Shown in pieces: positions 18,547 to 28,791 of a stretch of DNA of 46,705 nucleotides. Both the position numbers and the translations under genes were made by a program. Below the pieces are notes generated by a model. It was given only the letters and a program-made list of their open reading frames with translations, had not been told where the DNA came from and did not search any database. Source of the stretch: an uncultured Pelagibacteraceae bacterium (GTDB taxonomy: Bacteria; Pseudomonadota; Alphaproteobacteria; Pelagibacterales; Pelagibacteraceae); NCBI GenBank assembly GCA_902527215.1, contig CABZOF010000005.1, forward strand, positions 1 to 46,705, read 5' to 3'. Positions within the stretch are counted from its first letter, which is position 1, and each line of letters starts with the position of its first letter.

Positions 18547-19926
18547 ATGAAAAAATGGAAAGTAAATAGCTGGAGAAATTTCCCTGTTAAACACATTCCT
18601 GAATACAAAGATCAGGATGAATTAAACATAGTTTTGAGTAAATTAAAAAACTTTCCTCCCTTAGTCTTCGCAGGTGAGACAAGACATCTTAAAGATCAGT
18701 TAGCTAGCGTTGTAGATGGCAAAGCATTTTTGTTACAAGGTGGAGACTGTGCTGAGAGCTTTGTAGAATTTCATCCTGACAATATAAGAGACTATTTTAA
18801 ATTAATGTTACAGATGTCTCTTGTACTTACTTATTCAGCGTCTTTACCTGTTGTTAAACTTGGAAGAATTGCTGGACAATTTTCTAAGCCAAGAAGTGCA
18901 CCAACAGAAAAAATTGGAGATATAGAACTTCCAAGTTATCTAGGAGATAATATTAATTCTATAGAATTTACAGAAAAAGGAAGAGCTTATGATCCAAAAA
19001 GATTATTTAGAGCTTATTCACAATCTGCTTCAACTTTAAATTTATTGAGAGCATTTTCTAATGGGGGTTTTGCCGACTTAAAAAACGTTCATATGTGGAA
19101 TTTAGGATATATTAAATCTGCCGCGCAAGCCAAAAAGTTCAAAGAATTAGAAGATAAAATTGCTGATGCTTTAGCTTTTATGGAAGCTTGTGGAATTACA
19201 TCTGACTTTAATAGAAGACTATACACTGTTAATTTCTGGACTTCTCATGAAGCGCTACATTTACCATTTGAAGAAGCTATGACTAGAGTAGACTCAACAA
19301 CTGGCGAATATCATGATACCTCAGCACATTTCGTTTGGATTGGTGATAGAACAAGACAAATCGATGGAGGACATGTTGAATTTTGTAAAGGAATTGAAAA
19401 TCCAATTGGAATTAAATGTGGACCAACCTCCAAACCTGAGGAAATAGCTAAAATTTGTGAATTAATTAATCCTAAAAATGAAAAAGGTAAAATTACTTTA
19501 ATTTCTAGATTTGGTCATGATAAGGTAGGAAAATATTTACCAAAACTAATTAGAGGAATTAAAAAAGAAGGTTTAAATGTGATCTGGTCATGTGATCCAA
19601 TGCATGGAAATACAATTAAATCAACAACTGGATTTAAAACAAGACCTTTTAATAATGTTTTAAATGAAGTTAAAAATGTATTTAGTGTGCATCAAAGTGA
19701 AGGTTCTTATGCTGGAGGTCTTCATATTGAGATGACAGGTCAAAATGTGACAGAATGTACTGGTGGAGCCCAAAAAATATCTGACACTGATTTATCAAGT
19801 AGATATCATACCCAATGTGACCCAAGACTTAATGCTAATCAAGCCCTTGAGTTAGCATTTTTAATATCAGATGAGATTAAAAAGAATACCTTGTATGCTA
19901 AAAATGGTATTAGAGCGGCATCTTAA
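18547..19926 (+). CDS. Type II DAHP synthase
   Basis: First step of the shikimate pathway: phosphoenolpyruvate plus erythrose 4-phosphate gives DAHP. It has 459 residues from ATG 18547 (a TTG two codons upstream is possible). It is the plant-like class II form: WKVNSWRNFPVKHIPEY at the N-terminus, PPLVFAGETR, LLQGGDCAESF, KLGRIAGQFSKPRS, SHEALHLPFEEAMTR, WIGDRTR, WSCDPMHGN and SEGSYAGGLHIEMTGQNVTE. All are highly conserved, so the call is firm. It lies 35 nt after glmS and 37 nt before nadE. Confidence 0.95.
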   Translation: MKKWKVNSWRNFPVKHIPEYKDQDELNIVLSKLKNFPPLVFAGETRHLKDQLASVVDGKAFLLQGGDCAESFVEFHPDNIRDYFKLMLQMSLVLTYSASLPVVKLGRIAGQFSKPRSAPTEKIGDIELPSYLGDNINSIEFTEKGRAYDPKRLFRAYSQSASTLNLLRAFSNGGFADLKNVHMWNLGYIKSAAQAKKFKELEDKIADALAFMEACGITSDFNRRLYTVNFWTSHEALHLPFEEAMTRVDSTTGEYHDTSAHFVWIGDRTRQIDGGHVEFCKGIENPIGIKCGPTSKPEEIAKICELINPKNEKGKITLISRFGHDKVGKYLPKLIRGIKKEGLNVIWSCDPMHGNTIKSTTGFKTRPFNNVLNEVKNVFSVHQSEGSYAGGLHIEMTGQNVTECTGGAQKISDTDLSSRYHTQCDPRLNANQALELAFLISDEIKKNTLYAKNGIRAAS

Positions 19927-19963
19927 TCATTTAATTTTTTAAATTAATTATTATATTTCAAAT

Positions 19964-20701
19964 ATGGACCCGAGCAAAAAAGTTACATTTATTAAAGACT
20001 GGATATCGAATTATGTAAATTCGATGCCTAAAAAAGCTGAGTCTTTAGTAATCGGAATCTCTGGTGGAATAGACTCTTCTGTTTCAAGCACGTTAAGTGC
20101 GATGACAGGACTTAGAACTATTGTTTTATCCATGCCAATAAAACAAAAAAGTGCACAACATGATTTAAGTTTAAAGCATCAAGAGTGGTTAAAACAAAAT
20201 TTTAAAAATGTTGAAGGAATTACAGTAGAGCTAGATAGTCTTTTTTCTACATTTGAAAATACTTTAAAAGATTTTAATAGTTTGCATGGAATGGCAAATT
20301 CTAGAGCAAGATTAAGGATGACTACTCTTTATCAGGTTGCTGCAGCAAACAATGGAATAGTGGTTGGTACTGGAAATAAAGTTGAAGACTTTGGTGTAGG
20401 TTTTTACACTAAGTATGGTGATGGTGGAGTTGATATATCACCAATAGCTGATTGTAATAAAACAGAAGTTTGGCAATTAGGAAAAGAATTAAAAATTTTA
20501 CAAGAAATCATAGATGCTCCTCCAACAGATGGTTTATGGGACGATGGTAGAACAGACGAAGGTCAGTTAGGTTTAAGTTATAAAGAACTTGAAGAAGCAA
20601 TGGAAAATGAAAATTCAAAAAATAGAGATAAATATATCCAAATAAGAAACGCAAATTTGCATAAAATGGATCCTATTCCAGTTTGCAAGATTCCTAACTA
20701 A
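19964..20701 (+). CDS. nadE: NH3-dependent NAD+ synthetase
   Basis: Amidates nicotinate adenine dinucleotide to NAD+ using ATP and ammonia. It has 245 residues, with the ATP-pyrophosphatase loop GISGGIDSSVSS near residues 29-40, HGMANSRARLRM, GTGNKVEDFGVGFYTKYGDGG and PPTDGLWDDGRTDEGQLG. The glutaminase domain of long NadE proteins is absent, so ammonia must be the direct nitrogen donor. The order is shared by the short bacterial NadE proteins. Confidence 0.95.
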   Translation: MDPSKKVTFIKDWISNYVNSMPKKAESLVIGISGGIDSSVSSTLSAMTGLRTIVLSMPIKQKSAQHDLSLKHQEWLKQNFKNVEGITVELDSLFSTFENTLKDFNSLHGMANSRARLRMTTLYQVAAANNGIVVGTGNKVEDFGVGFYTKYGDGGVDISPIADCNKTEVWQLGKELKILQEIIDAPPTDGLWDDGRTDEGQLGLSYKELEEAMENENSKNRDKYIQIRNANLHKMDPIPVCKIPN

Positions 20702-20746
20702 TCAAATAGATTCACAAATCTATAATTTAAGTATATTCCTAGAATA

Positions 20747-22108
20747 ATGAATAAAGATATTTTTTTAACAAATAGTTATGGTGGAAAAAAAGAAAAATTT
20801 CAACCAATTGATAAAAATAATGTCAAAATGTATGTTTGTGGACCAACAGTTTATGATGATCCACATATAGGTAATGCAAGACCACTGGTTGTATTTGATT
20901 TACTCTTTAGAGTCTTAAAGTGCAAATATGGTAATGATAAGGTTACATATGTTAGAAATATCACAGATATTGACGATAAAATAATCCAATCAGCAAAAGA
21001 AAAAAAAACTACAATTAAGGATCTAACAACTAAAATAAATAATAATTTTCAAGAAGATTGTGATTATCTTATTTGTGATAAACCGAACTTTCAACCAAAA
21101 GCAACTGAGAATATTAAAGAGATGATACAGATGATAAGTATTTTAGTTGAAAAAGGTTTCGCATATGAAAGTAAGAACCATATTTATTTTGAAGTTAATA
21201 AATTTAAAGACTATGGAAAATTATCTAATAAAAAATTAGATGATTTAATATCTGGATCTAGAATAGAGATATCAAATAATAAAAAAAATGCTGAAGATTT
21301 TGTATTATGGAAACCTTCAATTGAAGATGAACCTGGTTGGACATCACCGTGGGGACAAGGTAGACCTGGTTGGCATTTAGAATGTTCAGCAATGTCAAAA
21401 AAATACCTTGGTGATCAATTTGATATTCATGGAGGTGGAAGAGATCTATTATTTCCACACCATGAAAATGAAATTGCACAATCATGTTGTGCCAATGGAA
21501 CCGATGCTTTCTCTAATTATTGGGTTCACAATGGATTTATTACGCAATCAAATGAAAAAATGTCTAAATCGCAAGGAAATATTTTAAAAATAAGTAGTTT
21601 TAAAGAGAATGTTAACGGTCAAGCCTTAAGATTGGCTCTAATCAGTACACATTATAGACAGTCACTAGATTGGAATGATAAACTTTTAAAAGAAAGTCAG
21701 AAAACAATTGATAAATGGTACAACAGCTACGTTGAATTAGATAAACCTAAATTAATCTCTGATGATGATCTTCATCCTTTGTACGATGATTTAAATACAC
21801 CAAAGTATATAGCTAATCTTCATAAACTATACGAAAAATCACAATCAGGAAATCTAGAAGATAAAAAAGAATTTGTATCAGCATGTAATTTTGTAGGACT
21901 ATTAAATGAAACAAAAGAAGAATGGAATAATTTTAAAAAAAATAAATCCACTTTAAGTAATGAGTTGATTGAAATAAAAATTAAGGAAAGAAATAAAGCT
22001 AGAGATGATGAAAATTACGAATTAGCTGATAAAATCCGTAATGAGCTTTTGGAAAAAGGAGTTCAAATAGAAGATAAAGATGGTAAAACCTCGTGGAAAT
22101 TTAAATAA
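20747..22108 (+). CDS. cysS: Cysteinyl-tRNA synthetase
   Basis: Charges tRNA-Cys with cysteine. It has 453 residues: MYVCGPTVYDDPHIGNARP with the zinc ligand Cys31 and the HIGH-box variant HIGN (40-43), the GWHLECSAMS and FPHHENEIAQ motifs, and KMSKSQGN near residue 270. The C-terminal anticodon-binding part is present and compact. Its stop overlaps the cimA start by one base. Confidence 0.97.
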   Translation: MNKDIFLTNSYGGKKEKFQPIDKNNVKMYVCGPTVYDDPHIGNARPLVVFDLLFRVLKCKYGNDKVTYVRNITDIDDKIIQSAKEKKTTIKDLTTKINNNFQEDCDYLICDKPNFQPKATENIKEMIQMISILVEKGFAYESKNHIYFEVNKFKDYGKLSNKKLDDLISGSRIEISNNKKNAEDFVLWKPSIEDEPGWTSPWGQGRPGWHLECSAMSKKYLGDQFDIHGGGRDLLFPHHENEIAQSCCANGTDAFSNYWVHNGFITQSNEKMSKSQGNILKISSFKENVNGQALRLALISTHYRQSLDWNDKLLKESQKTIDKWYNSYVELDKPKLISDDDLHPLYDDLNTPKYIANLHKLYEKSQSGNLEDKKEFVSACNFVGLLNETKEEWNNFKKNKSTLSNELIEIKIKERNKARDDENYELADKIRNELLEKGVQIEDKDGKTSWKFK

Positions 22109-23706
22109 TGTCAGACAAAATATATATTTTTGATACTACCTTACGGGATGGAGCGCAAACACAAGGAGTTGATTTTTCTTTAGACGATAAAGAAAAAATC
22201 TCAGTAGCATTAGATAAACTAGGTGTAGACTATATCGAAGGTGGTTGGCCAGGAGCAAATCCAACAGATACAGAATTTTTTAATAAAAAACATAATTTTA
22301 GTAATTCAATATTAACAGCCTTTGGGATGACTAAAAAATCTGATCATAGCGCTGAAAATGACCCAATGATTTCATCATTATTAAATTCTAAGGCAAATTC
22401 TATTTGTTTGTTTGGAAAATCATGGGATTTCCATGTTGATGTTGCTTTGGGTATATCTAAAGAACAAAATTTAAAAAATATAAGTGAAAGTGCAAAACAT
22501 ATTATTAATTCTGGAAAAGAATTTATGTTTGATGCTGAACATTTTTTTGATGGTTATAAATCTAACAAAGAATATGCGTTAAGTTGTATTAAATCTGCAT
22601 TTGATCAAGGAGCCAGATGGATTATTCTTTGCGATACTAATGGTGGAACATTACCTCATGAAATATCTAAAATAGTTACAGATGTTTCAAAACACATACC
22701 AGGCAAAAATTTAGGTATTCATGCACACAACGATACAGAAAATGCAGTTGCTAATTCATTGGTTGCAATTCAAGCTGGTGTTAGACAAGTGCAGGGAACT
22801 ATTAATGGTTTAGGAGAGAGATGTGGAAATGCTAATTTAATGTCACTAATTCCATCATTATATTTAAAGCACGAATTTTCTAATAATTATGAAATAAATA
22901 TAAATGACGAGAATATCAAATATCTTACACAATGTTCAAGGCTATTAGATGAAATTTTAAATAGAAAACCAAATAAACATTTACCTTATGTTGGTGCAGC
23001 AGCATTTTCGCATAAAGGTGGGATGCATGTTTCGGCTGTACAAAAGGACCCAAAAACTTATGAACACATTGATCCCAAAGAAGTTGGAAATACAAGAAAT
23101 ATTGTTGTTTCAGATCAAGCTGGGCAATCAAATATTTTATCTCGCTTAGAAACTATAGGGATCGACATAAAAAAAAATGATCCAAAAATTAAACAACTCT
23201 TAGAAGAGGTTAAAGGAAGGGAATTTATTGGTTATAGTTATGACGGTGCAGATGCTTCGTTTGAATTACTAGCTAGAAGAATAGTGGGAGAAATTCCAAG
23301 GTATTTAATCATTAAAGCTTACGATGTATCAGTTAAAAAAAATACCATTGGAGAAATTGTTTCATCAGCTAAAGCAGAGCTTGAAGTTGATGGGGAAACA
23401 ATCGTTTGTGAGGGAGAAGGTAATGGCCCAGTAAATGCTCTTGATAATGCAATCAGAAACAATATACAAAAGATATCTAAATATTCTGATTATCTTAAAG
23501 ATTTAAGATTAGTTGATTATAAAGTAAGAATTTTAAATACTGGAACAGAAGCTGTAACTAGAGTTTCAATTGAAAGTACAGACTCCCAAGGAAAGAATTG
23601 GTTTACAATAGGTGTATCACCAAATATTATTGATGCTTCATTTAAAGCATTAATAGATAGTCTTGATTACAAGTTATTTAAAGATAATGCACCAGCAAGT
23701 GCTTAA
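22108..23706 (+). CDS. cimA: (R)-citramalate synthase, CimA type
   Basis: Condenses acetyl-CoA and pyruvate to citramalate, a threonine-independent entry to isoleucine synthesis. It has 532 residues. The HMGL-like TIM barrel opens with FDTTLRDGAQTQGV (8-21), then DYIEGGWPGANPTD, the metal-binding HAHNDTENAVANS and INGLGERCGNANL. A LeuA-type dimerisation/regulatory domain follows from about residue 390, with a GNGPVNALDNA loop. GGWPGANP is characteristic of the GSU1798-like CimA group rather than 2-isopropylmalate synthase. It is coupled to cysS and trmJ by one-base overlaps. Confidence 0.9.
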   Translation: MSDKIYIFDTTLRDGAQTQGVDFSLDDKEKISVALDKLGVDYIEGGWPGANPTDTEFFNKKHNFSNSILTAFGMTKKSDHSAENDPMISSLLNSKANSICLFGKSWDFHVDVALGISKEQNLKNISESAKHIINSGKEFMFDAEHFFDGYKSNKEYALSCIKSAFDQGARWIILCDTNGGTLPHEISKIVTDVSKHIPGKNLGIHAHNDTENAVANSLVAIQAGVRQVQGTINGLGERCGNANLMSLIPSLYLKHEFSNNYEININDENIKYLTQCSRLLDEILNRKPNKHLPYVGAAAFSHKGGMHVSAVQKDPKTYEHIDPKEVGNTRNIVVSDQAGQSNILSRLETIGIDIKKNDPKIKQLLEEVKGREFIGYSYDGADASFELLARRIVGEIPRYLIIKAYDVSVKKNTIGEIVSSAKAELEVDGETIVCEGEGNGPVNALDNAIRNNIQKISKYSDYLKDLRLVDYKVRILNTGTEAVTRVSIESTDSQGKNWFTIGVSPNIIDASFKALIDSLDYKLFKDNAPASA

Positions 23707-24419
23707 TGAATTTTAATAACATCTCATTTATTCTTCACAAACCTCAGCTATCTGAAAACATCGGTTTATGTGCAAGAGCTCTAAAGAATTTTGGTTTTAA
23801 TAATTTATTAGTAATAGAACCAAAGCTGACATTTCCAAATGATAAAATTATAGCAACATCCGTTGGAGCAAAAGATATTATTAAAAAAACTAAAGTTTAT
23901 TCAAACTTAGAAAAATCATTAGCTAAAACTGATATTTTAATTGCAACTTCAGCAAGGTTTAGAAATAAAAATATTAAACATATTTCATTAGTTGACTTAA
24001 AAAAAATCAACTTTACAAAGAGAGTTAGTTTTTTGTTTGGTTCAGAAGCTTCTGGATTAACAAATGATGAAGTAAGTTTTGCCGATTACACAATGCAAAT
24101 TCCAAGTAATAGTAAATTTAGATCACTAAATTTATCACACAGCTTAGTAATTGTAGCTCAAACAGTTTCCTACTTAATATCAGTAAAAAAAGCTGATTTT
24201 CAAAAGTCAAAAAAAATACAAACAGCCACTAAGAAAGAAGTATCTAGTTTGCTGAATTTCTGTCTATCCACCTTAGAAAGCCAAAATTTTTTTAAACAAA
24301 AGGCAAAAAAACCTATTATGATAGAAAATCTAAGAAGTATTTTTTATAAAATGGAACTCTCAAAAAAAGAAATTCGCATTTTATCAAGTGTATTTGCTGG
24401 TCTTATCAAAAAACCTTGA
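23706..24419 (+). CDS. trmJ: tRNA (cytidine/uridine-2'-O-)-methyltransferase TrmJ
   Basis: SPOUT-class methyltransferase that 2'-O-methylates nucleotide 32 of tRNAs in the TrmJ family. It has 237 residues. The substrate motif 1 region HKPQLSENIGLCARALKNFG lies near residues 11-30, the SAM knot is FLFGSEASGLTNDE and the final motif is FRSLNLSHSLVIVAQ. A C-terminal helical extension after residue 165 supports TrmJ over TrmL. It is coupled to cimA. Confidence 0.9.
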   Translation: MNFNNISFILHKPQLSENIGLCARALKNFGFNNLLVIEPKLTFPNDKIIATSVGAKDIIKKTKVYSNLEKSLAKTDILIATSARFRNKNIKHISLVDLKKINFTKRVSFLFGSEASGLTNDEVSFADYTMQIPSNSKFRSLNLSHSLVIVAQTVSYLISVKKADFQKSKKIQTATKKEVSSLLNFCLSTLESQNFFKQKAKKPIMIENLRSIFYKMELSKKEIRILSSVFAGLIKKP

Positions 24420-24447
24420 TTGACAAAAATATTTTGATGTCTATAAA
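24420..24447 (+). promoter_or_regulatory. Sigma-70-like promoter of rpsD
   Basis: TTGACA (24420-24425) and TATAAA (24442-24447) are separated by 16 nt, directly before rpsD. The match to consensus is strong for this AT-rich genome, and it starts right after the trmJ stop codon. Confidence 0.6.
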
Positions 24448-24462
24448 ACCCATTACTACAAT

Positions 24463-25080
24463 ATGACAAAACGATTAAATTCAAAACATAAAGTTGATAG
24501 AAGACTTAAAGTAAATTTATGGGGTAGACCTAAAAGTCCTTTTAATACTAGGGCATATCCTCCGGGGCAGCACGGTCAAACCAAATCAACTAAACCATCA
24601 GATTACGGCATTCAACTTCAAGCTAAACAAAAACTTAAATGTTACTATGGAAACATGAACGAAAGACAATTTCGAAATATGTATAAGAAAGCCATTATGA
24701 AAAAAGGTGATACTGCAGAAAATTTAATTGGTTTACTTGAGAGAAGGTTAGACGCAGTAATTTATAGATCAAAATTATCAAATACTATTTTTTCATCTAG
24801 ACAATTAATAAATCATGGACACGTGAGAGTTAATGGTAAAAAAGTTAATATCTCTAGTTACCAAGTTAAAGAAGAAGATAGTATTGAAATAAGAGACAAA
24901 TCTAAACAATTAGCTTTGATAGATATAGCTCTTGCCAACAAAGAAAGAGAAGTTCCTGAGTATTTACAACTAGATGAAAAAAATAAAAAAGTTAAATTTG
25001 TAAGAATTCCAAAATTTGAAGAAGTTCCTTACCCTGTTGTGATGGAACCTAACCTTGTAATTGAGTACTATTCTAGATAA
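24463..25080 (+). CDS. rpsD: 30S ribosomal protein S4
   Basis: Primary 16S rRNA-binding protein of the small subunit. It has 205 residues, with the bacterial S4 features NLWGRPKSPFN, RAYPPGQHGQ and the S4 RNA-binding domain LERRLDAVIYRSKLS followed by INHGHVRVNGKKVNI. The C-terminus LVIEYYSR is conserved. It is a single-gene unit with its own promoter and is convergent with grxD. Confidence 0.98.
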   Translation: MTKRLNSKHKVDRRLKVNLWGRPKSPFNTRAYPPGQHGQTKSTKPSDYGIQLQAKQKLKCYYGNMNERQFRNMYKKAIMKKGDTAENLIGLLERRLDAVIYRSKLSNTIFSSRQLINHGHVRVNGKKVNISSYQVKEEDSIEIRDKSKQLALIDIALANKEREVPEYLQLDEKNKKVKFVRIPKFEEVPYPVVMEPNLVIEYYSR

Positions 25081-25105
25081 TTAATCTATAAGACTAAACG
25101 TAACC

Positions 25106-25444
25106 TTAGCTTTTCTTTTTAAAATCTATTCCGTTATCTTCAAGAAGTTTTGCTAATTCCCCACTTTCGTACATTTCTTTAACAATATCACATCCACCAA
25201 TGAATTCATTTTTTACATATAGTTGTGGGATTGTAGGCCAATCACTAAAAACTTTAATTCCTTCTCTAAGATTTTGATCAGCTAAAACATTTACACCTTT
25301 AAAATTCACCTCAAGCATTTTTAAAATATTTGTAACAGCCATAGAAAATCCACACTGGGGAGCATCTGGCGTCCCTTTCATGAATAAGCAAACGTCGTTA
25401 CTTTTAATTTCATTATTAATTAATTCATTAGTTTGATTATCCAT
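25106..25444 (-). CDS. grxD: Monothiol glutaredoxin (Grx4 family)
   Basis: Iron-sulfur cluster carrier that works with BolA proteins. It has 112 residues, with the monothiol active site CGFS at residues 31-34, MKGTPDAPQ just before it, and WPTIPQLYVKNEFIGGCDI with the cis-proline. It abuts the upstream bolA stop with no spacer, which supports a joint role in iron-sulfur handling. Confidence 0.95.
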   Translation of the reverse strand: MDNQTNELINNEIKSNDVCLFMKGTPDAPQCGFSMAVTNILKMLEVNFKGVNVLADQNLREGIKVFSDWPTIPQLYVKNEFIGGCDIVKEMYESGELAKLLEDNGIDFKKKS

Positions 25445-25675
25445 TTAGTTCTCCTTAGTTTTAATTGCTAGTGCATGTAATTCGTTGCCCATTTTTCCTT
25501 TGAGTGAATTATATACCATTTTGTGTTGTTGAATTTTACTCTTTCCTGCAAATTGCGACGAAATTACTGTGGCAGAGTAATGATTACCATCTCCTGCAAG
25601 ATCTTGAATTTCTATCTTAGCATCTGGCAATGCTTCTTTTATTAAGCTTTCAATTTCTTTTAAATCCATTGCCAT
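25445..25675 (-). CDS. BolA family protein
   Basis: Small 76-residue partner of monothiol glutaredoxins. It has the BolA fold signature: GDGNHYSATVISSQFAGKSKIQQHKMVYNSL in part, with conserved His in NHYSA and in QQHKMVY, and a C-terminal HALAIKT. Its start overlaps the purL stop by one base, and it is followed directly by grxD, so it is transcribed at the end of the purine operon. Confidence 0.93.
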   Translation of the reverse strand: MAMDLKEIESLIKEALPDAKIEIQDLAGDGNHYSATVISSQFAGKSKIQQHKMVYNSLKGKMGNELHALAIKTKEN

Positions 25676-27870
25676 TAGTTAACCATATATTCCTTTAGCC
25701 AATTTTTATAGCCTTCTTTAATATCGTCAATTGATAATTTTAGATCATTTTCTAATGAAATTTGATTGCCTTCTACTAAACCCAACTTGTCAAAATGAAT
25801 AGAGTCCTTTTTAAGCATGTTTTCAACATTTTCTAAATTTTCTGGTTTAACTTCAATAATATACCTTCCTTGATCTTCACCAAAAAAATACTCAAATTTA
25901 TTTACTAAGCCCTCTAAAGTAAATAATTTTACGCCTTTATCACCTTTAATAGCCATTTTAGATATAGCTGTTAAAATTCCTCCTAAAGATACATCGTGGC
26001 AGGTCTCAATTAATTTTTTATTTTTTAAATTTAAAACACACATTCCATTTTGTTTTTCGTTGAACAAGTTAACTTCTGGTGGAGGACCATTTAATTCTGA
26101 TAATATATTTCTTGCAAATACTGATTGATCTAAATGTCCCTCAGTTTTACCTATTACTAAAAGATAATTTCCTTCATTCTTTAATTCCATTGTCATCATT
26201 TTTTTGTAATCTGACAATAATCCTATACCTCCAATTGAGGGTGTAGGTTTAATTCCCTTATCTTTTGTTTCATTGTAAAAAGAAACATTTCCAGAAACTA
26301 CTGGATAATTTAAATATTTAGATGCCTCCGTAATTCCCTCTACACATTCAACAAATTCACCCATATTTTTCTCTTTTTCTGGATTTCCAAAATTTAGACA
26401 ATTTGTAATCGCTATTGGTTTTGCACCTACAGAAATCATATTTCTCCAACTTTCACAAACCACTTGTTTACCACCTGTTAATGGATGAGCATGACAATAA
26501 GTTGCAGATGAGTCTACGGATGCAGCAACAGCTTTATTTGTACCATGAACTCTAACAACACCAGCATTCCCTCCAGGTTTTTGTATAGTATCTCCCATAA
26601 CTGTATGATCATACTGGTCCCAGATCCATTCTTTATCTGCAATATTTGGATCAATTAAAATTTTTTTTAAACAATCACTAAGTTTTAAAGATTTAAATTG
26701 ATCCTTTGCAAAATTATTTTCTTTTGGAAGTTTTGCTTTTATCCATTTTCGGTCATATATAGGTGCATTCTCTGCTAAAAAATCAACCGGGATTTCAGCA
26801 ACTTTTTCATTTTTGAAAAACAATTCAATATTTTTACTATTTGTTGTCTTTCCAATTACTGCAAAGTCTAAGTTCCACTTATCAAATATTTTTTTTGCTT
26901 CATTTTCTTTTCCTTCCTCTAAAACTATCAGCATCCTCTCTTGGCTTTCTGAAAGCATTATCTCATAAGGTGTCATATTTTCCTCTCTACAAGGAACTTT
27001 TGTTAAATCTATTTTAATACCTAAATCACCTTTAGATGCCATTTCAATGCTGGAAGAAGTTAATCCCGCAGCACCCATATCCTGAATTGATATAATTGAT
27101 TTACCTGCCATAAGTTCAAGACAAGCTTCAAGAAGAAGTTTTTCTGTGAATGGATCGCCAACTTGAACGGTAGGTTTTTTTTCTTCTATTTTGTCGTCAA
27201 AAATAGCTGATGCCATACTCGCGCCATGTATCCCATCTCTGCCTGTTTTTGAGCCAACATAAATTACCGGTTTGTTAATTCCTGCAGCTTTTGAATAAAA
27301 TATTTTATTTTTATTAACCAAACCTAGTGTCATTGCATTAACTAAAATATTTCCATTATAAGACTCATCAAAGCAAGTTTGACCAGCAATTGTTGGAACA
27401 CCAATACAATTACCATAGCCACCAATACCTTTTACGACTCCTCTTAATAAATTTCTTGTTTTTTCATGATCTGGAGCGCCAAAATGAATAGAATTTAAAT
27501 TAGCAATAGGTCTTGCACCCATTGTAAATACATCTCTCATAATCCCACCAACACCGGTTGCTGCTCCTTGATAAGGTTCAATAAATGACGGATGGTTATG
27601 ACTTTCTATTTTAAATACAATTGCATCATCGTCTTCAATATCTACAACTCCAGCATTTTCTCCTGGACCCTGAATTACCTGCTCACCTTTGGTGTGTAAT
27701 TTTTTCAGATGTTTTCTAGATGATTTGTAAGAGCAGTGCTCATTCCACATTGCTGAAAACACTCCTAATTCAGTAATATTTGGCGTTCTCTTTAAAAGAT
27801 TACAAATTTTCTTATACTCGTCACTTTTTAATCCATGCTCAATTGCTATTTTTTCATTAACTTTAACCAT
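25675..27870 (-). CDS. purL: Phosphoribosylformylglycinamidine synthase, large subunit (short type)
   Basis: ATP-dependent amidation of FGAR to FGAM in purine synthesis. It has 731 residues, the short PurL that needs separate PurQ and PurS. Motifs are [14 protein letters not shown] near residue 40, [25 protein letters not shown] in part, [18 protein letters not shown] and CHDVSLGGI. It is fourth in purC-purS-purQ-purL and overlaps purQ by one base. Confidence 0.97.
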   Translation of the reverse strand: MVKVNEKIAIEHGLKSDEYKKICNLLKRTPNITELGVFSAMWNEHCSYKSSRKHLKKLHTKGEQVIQGPGENAGVVDIEDDDAIVFKIESHNHPSFIEPYQGAATGVGGIMRDVFTMGARPIANLNSIHFGAPDHEKTRNLLRGVVKGIGGYGNCIGVPTIAGQTCFDESYNGNILVNAMTLGLVNKNKIFYSKAAGINKPVIYVGSKTGRDGIHGASMASAIFDDKIEEKKPTVQVGDPFTEKLLLEACLELMAGKSIISIQDMGAAGLTSSSIEMASKGDLGIKIDLTKVPCREENMTPYEIMLSESQERMLIVLEEGKENEAKKIFDKWNLDFAVIGKTTNSKNIELFFKNEKVAEIPVDFLAENAPIYDRKWIKAKLPKENNFAKDQFKSLKLSDCLKKILIDPNIADKEWIWDQYDHTVMGDTIQKPGGNAGVVRVHGTNKAVAASVDSSATYCHAHPLTGGKQVVCESWRNMISVGAKPIAITNCLNFGNPEKEKNMGEFVECVEGITEASKYLNYPVVSGNVSFYNETKDKGIKPTPSIGGIGLLSDYKKMMTMELKNEGNYLLVIGKTEGHLDQSVFARNILSELNGPPPEVNLFNEKQNGMCVLNLKNKKLIETCHDVSLGGILTAISKMAIKGDKGVKLFTLEGLVNKFEYFFGEDQGRYIIEVKPENLENVENMLKKDSIHFDKLGLVEGNQISLENDLKLSIDDIKEGYKNWLKEYMVN

Positions 27871-28550
27871 TATAAACTTTCAATTAAGTTTTCAAAAAAT
27901 AGTGATCCATCTTCACCTGATAAAAATGGATCAATCATTCTTTCTGGATGAGGCATCATTCCTAAAATATTTTTATCTTTATTAAATATGCCAGCTATAT
28001 TTTTTAAGGCGCCGTTTGGGTTATTTTTTTCGTCATCATTTCCTTTATGGTCACAATATGTTACTGCAATTTGATCATTGTCTTCAATTGATTTTAATTC
28101 ATCGTTTGAGCAAAAATAGTTTCCCTCATTGTGAGCAATATGGAGTTCTAAAACTTCTTTTTTAATTTTTTTAAAATATTTATTTTCTTTATTTTTAATT
28201 TTTACAAAAACATTTTTGCAAATAAAGTTTAAGTATTTATTTTGTTGAAGTATCCCAGGTAACAAGCCTGTCTCAGTTAGTATTTGAAAACCGTTACATA
28301 TTCCAAGAACTAATCCTCCTGAATTTGCAAAATCAATCACAGATTTAATTATTTTTGATTTTCCAGCAATGCTCCCACATCTAAGGTAATCGCCGTAAGA
28401 AAAACCTCCAGGCAGTACAATTAAATCACTTTTAGGAATTTTAGCGTCATTGTGCCAAACCATTTGATTTTCAAAACCAAATTTTTTCAAAGCCACATCC
28501 ATGTCTCTATCACAATTTGAACCAGGGAATATAATTACAGATGATTTCAT
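27870..28550 (-). CDS. purQ: Phosphoribosylformylglycinamidine synthase, glutaminase subunit
   Basis: Class I glutamine amidotransferase that supplies ammonia to PurL. It has 226 residues: [16 protein letters not shown], the nucleophile loop GICNGFQIL with the active Cys, and [10 protein letters not shown] with the catalytic His/Glu. It is separated from purS by 7 nt. Confidence 0.97.
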   Translation of the reverse strand: MKSSVIIFPGSNCDRDMDVALKKFGFENQMVWHNDAKIPKSDLIVLPGGFSYGDYLRCGSIAGKSKIIKSVIDFANSGGLVLGICNGFQILTETGLLPGILQQNKYLNFICKNVFVKIKNKENKYFKKIKKEVLELHIAHNEGNYFCSNDELKSIEDNDQIAVTYCDHKGNDDEKNNPNGALKNIAGIFNKDKNILGMMPHPERMIDPFLSGEDGSLFFENLIESL

Positions 28551-28557
28551 TCAGCAG

Positions 28558-28791
28558 TTATAAGATTTCATAATCCTCAATAACTAAGTTTGCTAAAAGC
28601 TTTTTACACATTTCTTCTACTTGTGATTTAGCTTTACTTTCATCACTCTCATTTACCTCAATATCAAAATATTTACCTTGTCTTACTTCTGAAACATTAT
28701 CAAAGGTCATTCCATTTAAAGTTTGTTGAATTGCTTTACCTTGTGGATCTAGCACTCCATTTTTTAAAGTGACTATTACTTTTACTTTCAT
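28558..28791 (-). CDS. purS: Phosphoribosylformylglycinamidine synthase subunit PurS
   Basis: Small 77-residue bridging subunit of the PurLQS complex. The patterns VIVTLKNGVLDPQGKAIQQT and VRQGKYFDIEV are characteristic. It overlaps purC by 4 nt, which suggests coupling. Confidence 0.95.
   Translation of the reverse strand: MKVKVIVTLKNGVLDPQGKAIQQTLNGMTFDNVSEVRQGKYFDIEVNESDESKAKSQVEEMCKKLLANLVIEDYEIL

Noticed and set aside
20706..20723. Hairpin between nadE and cysS as a terminator
   Set aside because: The stem is 7 bp and AT-rich with no proper T-run; weak pairing like this is expected at this base composition.
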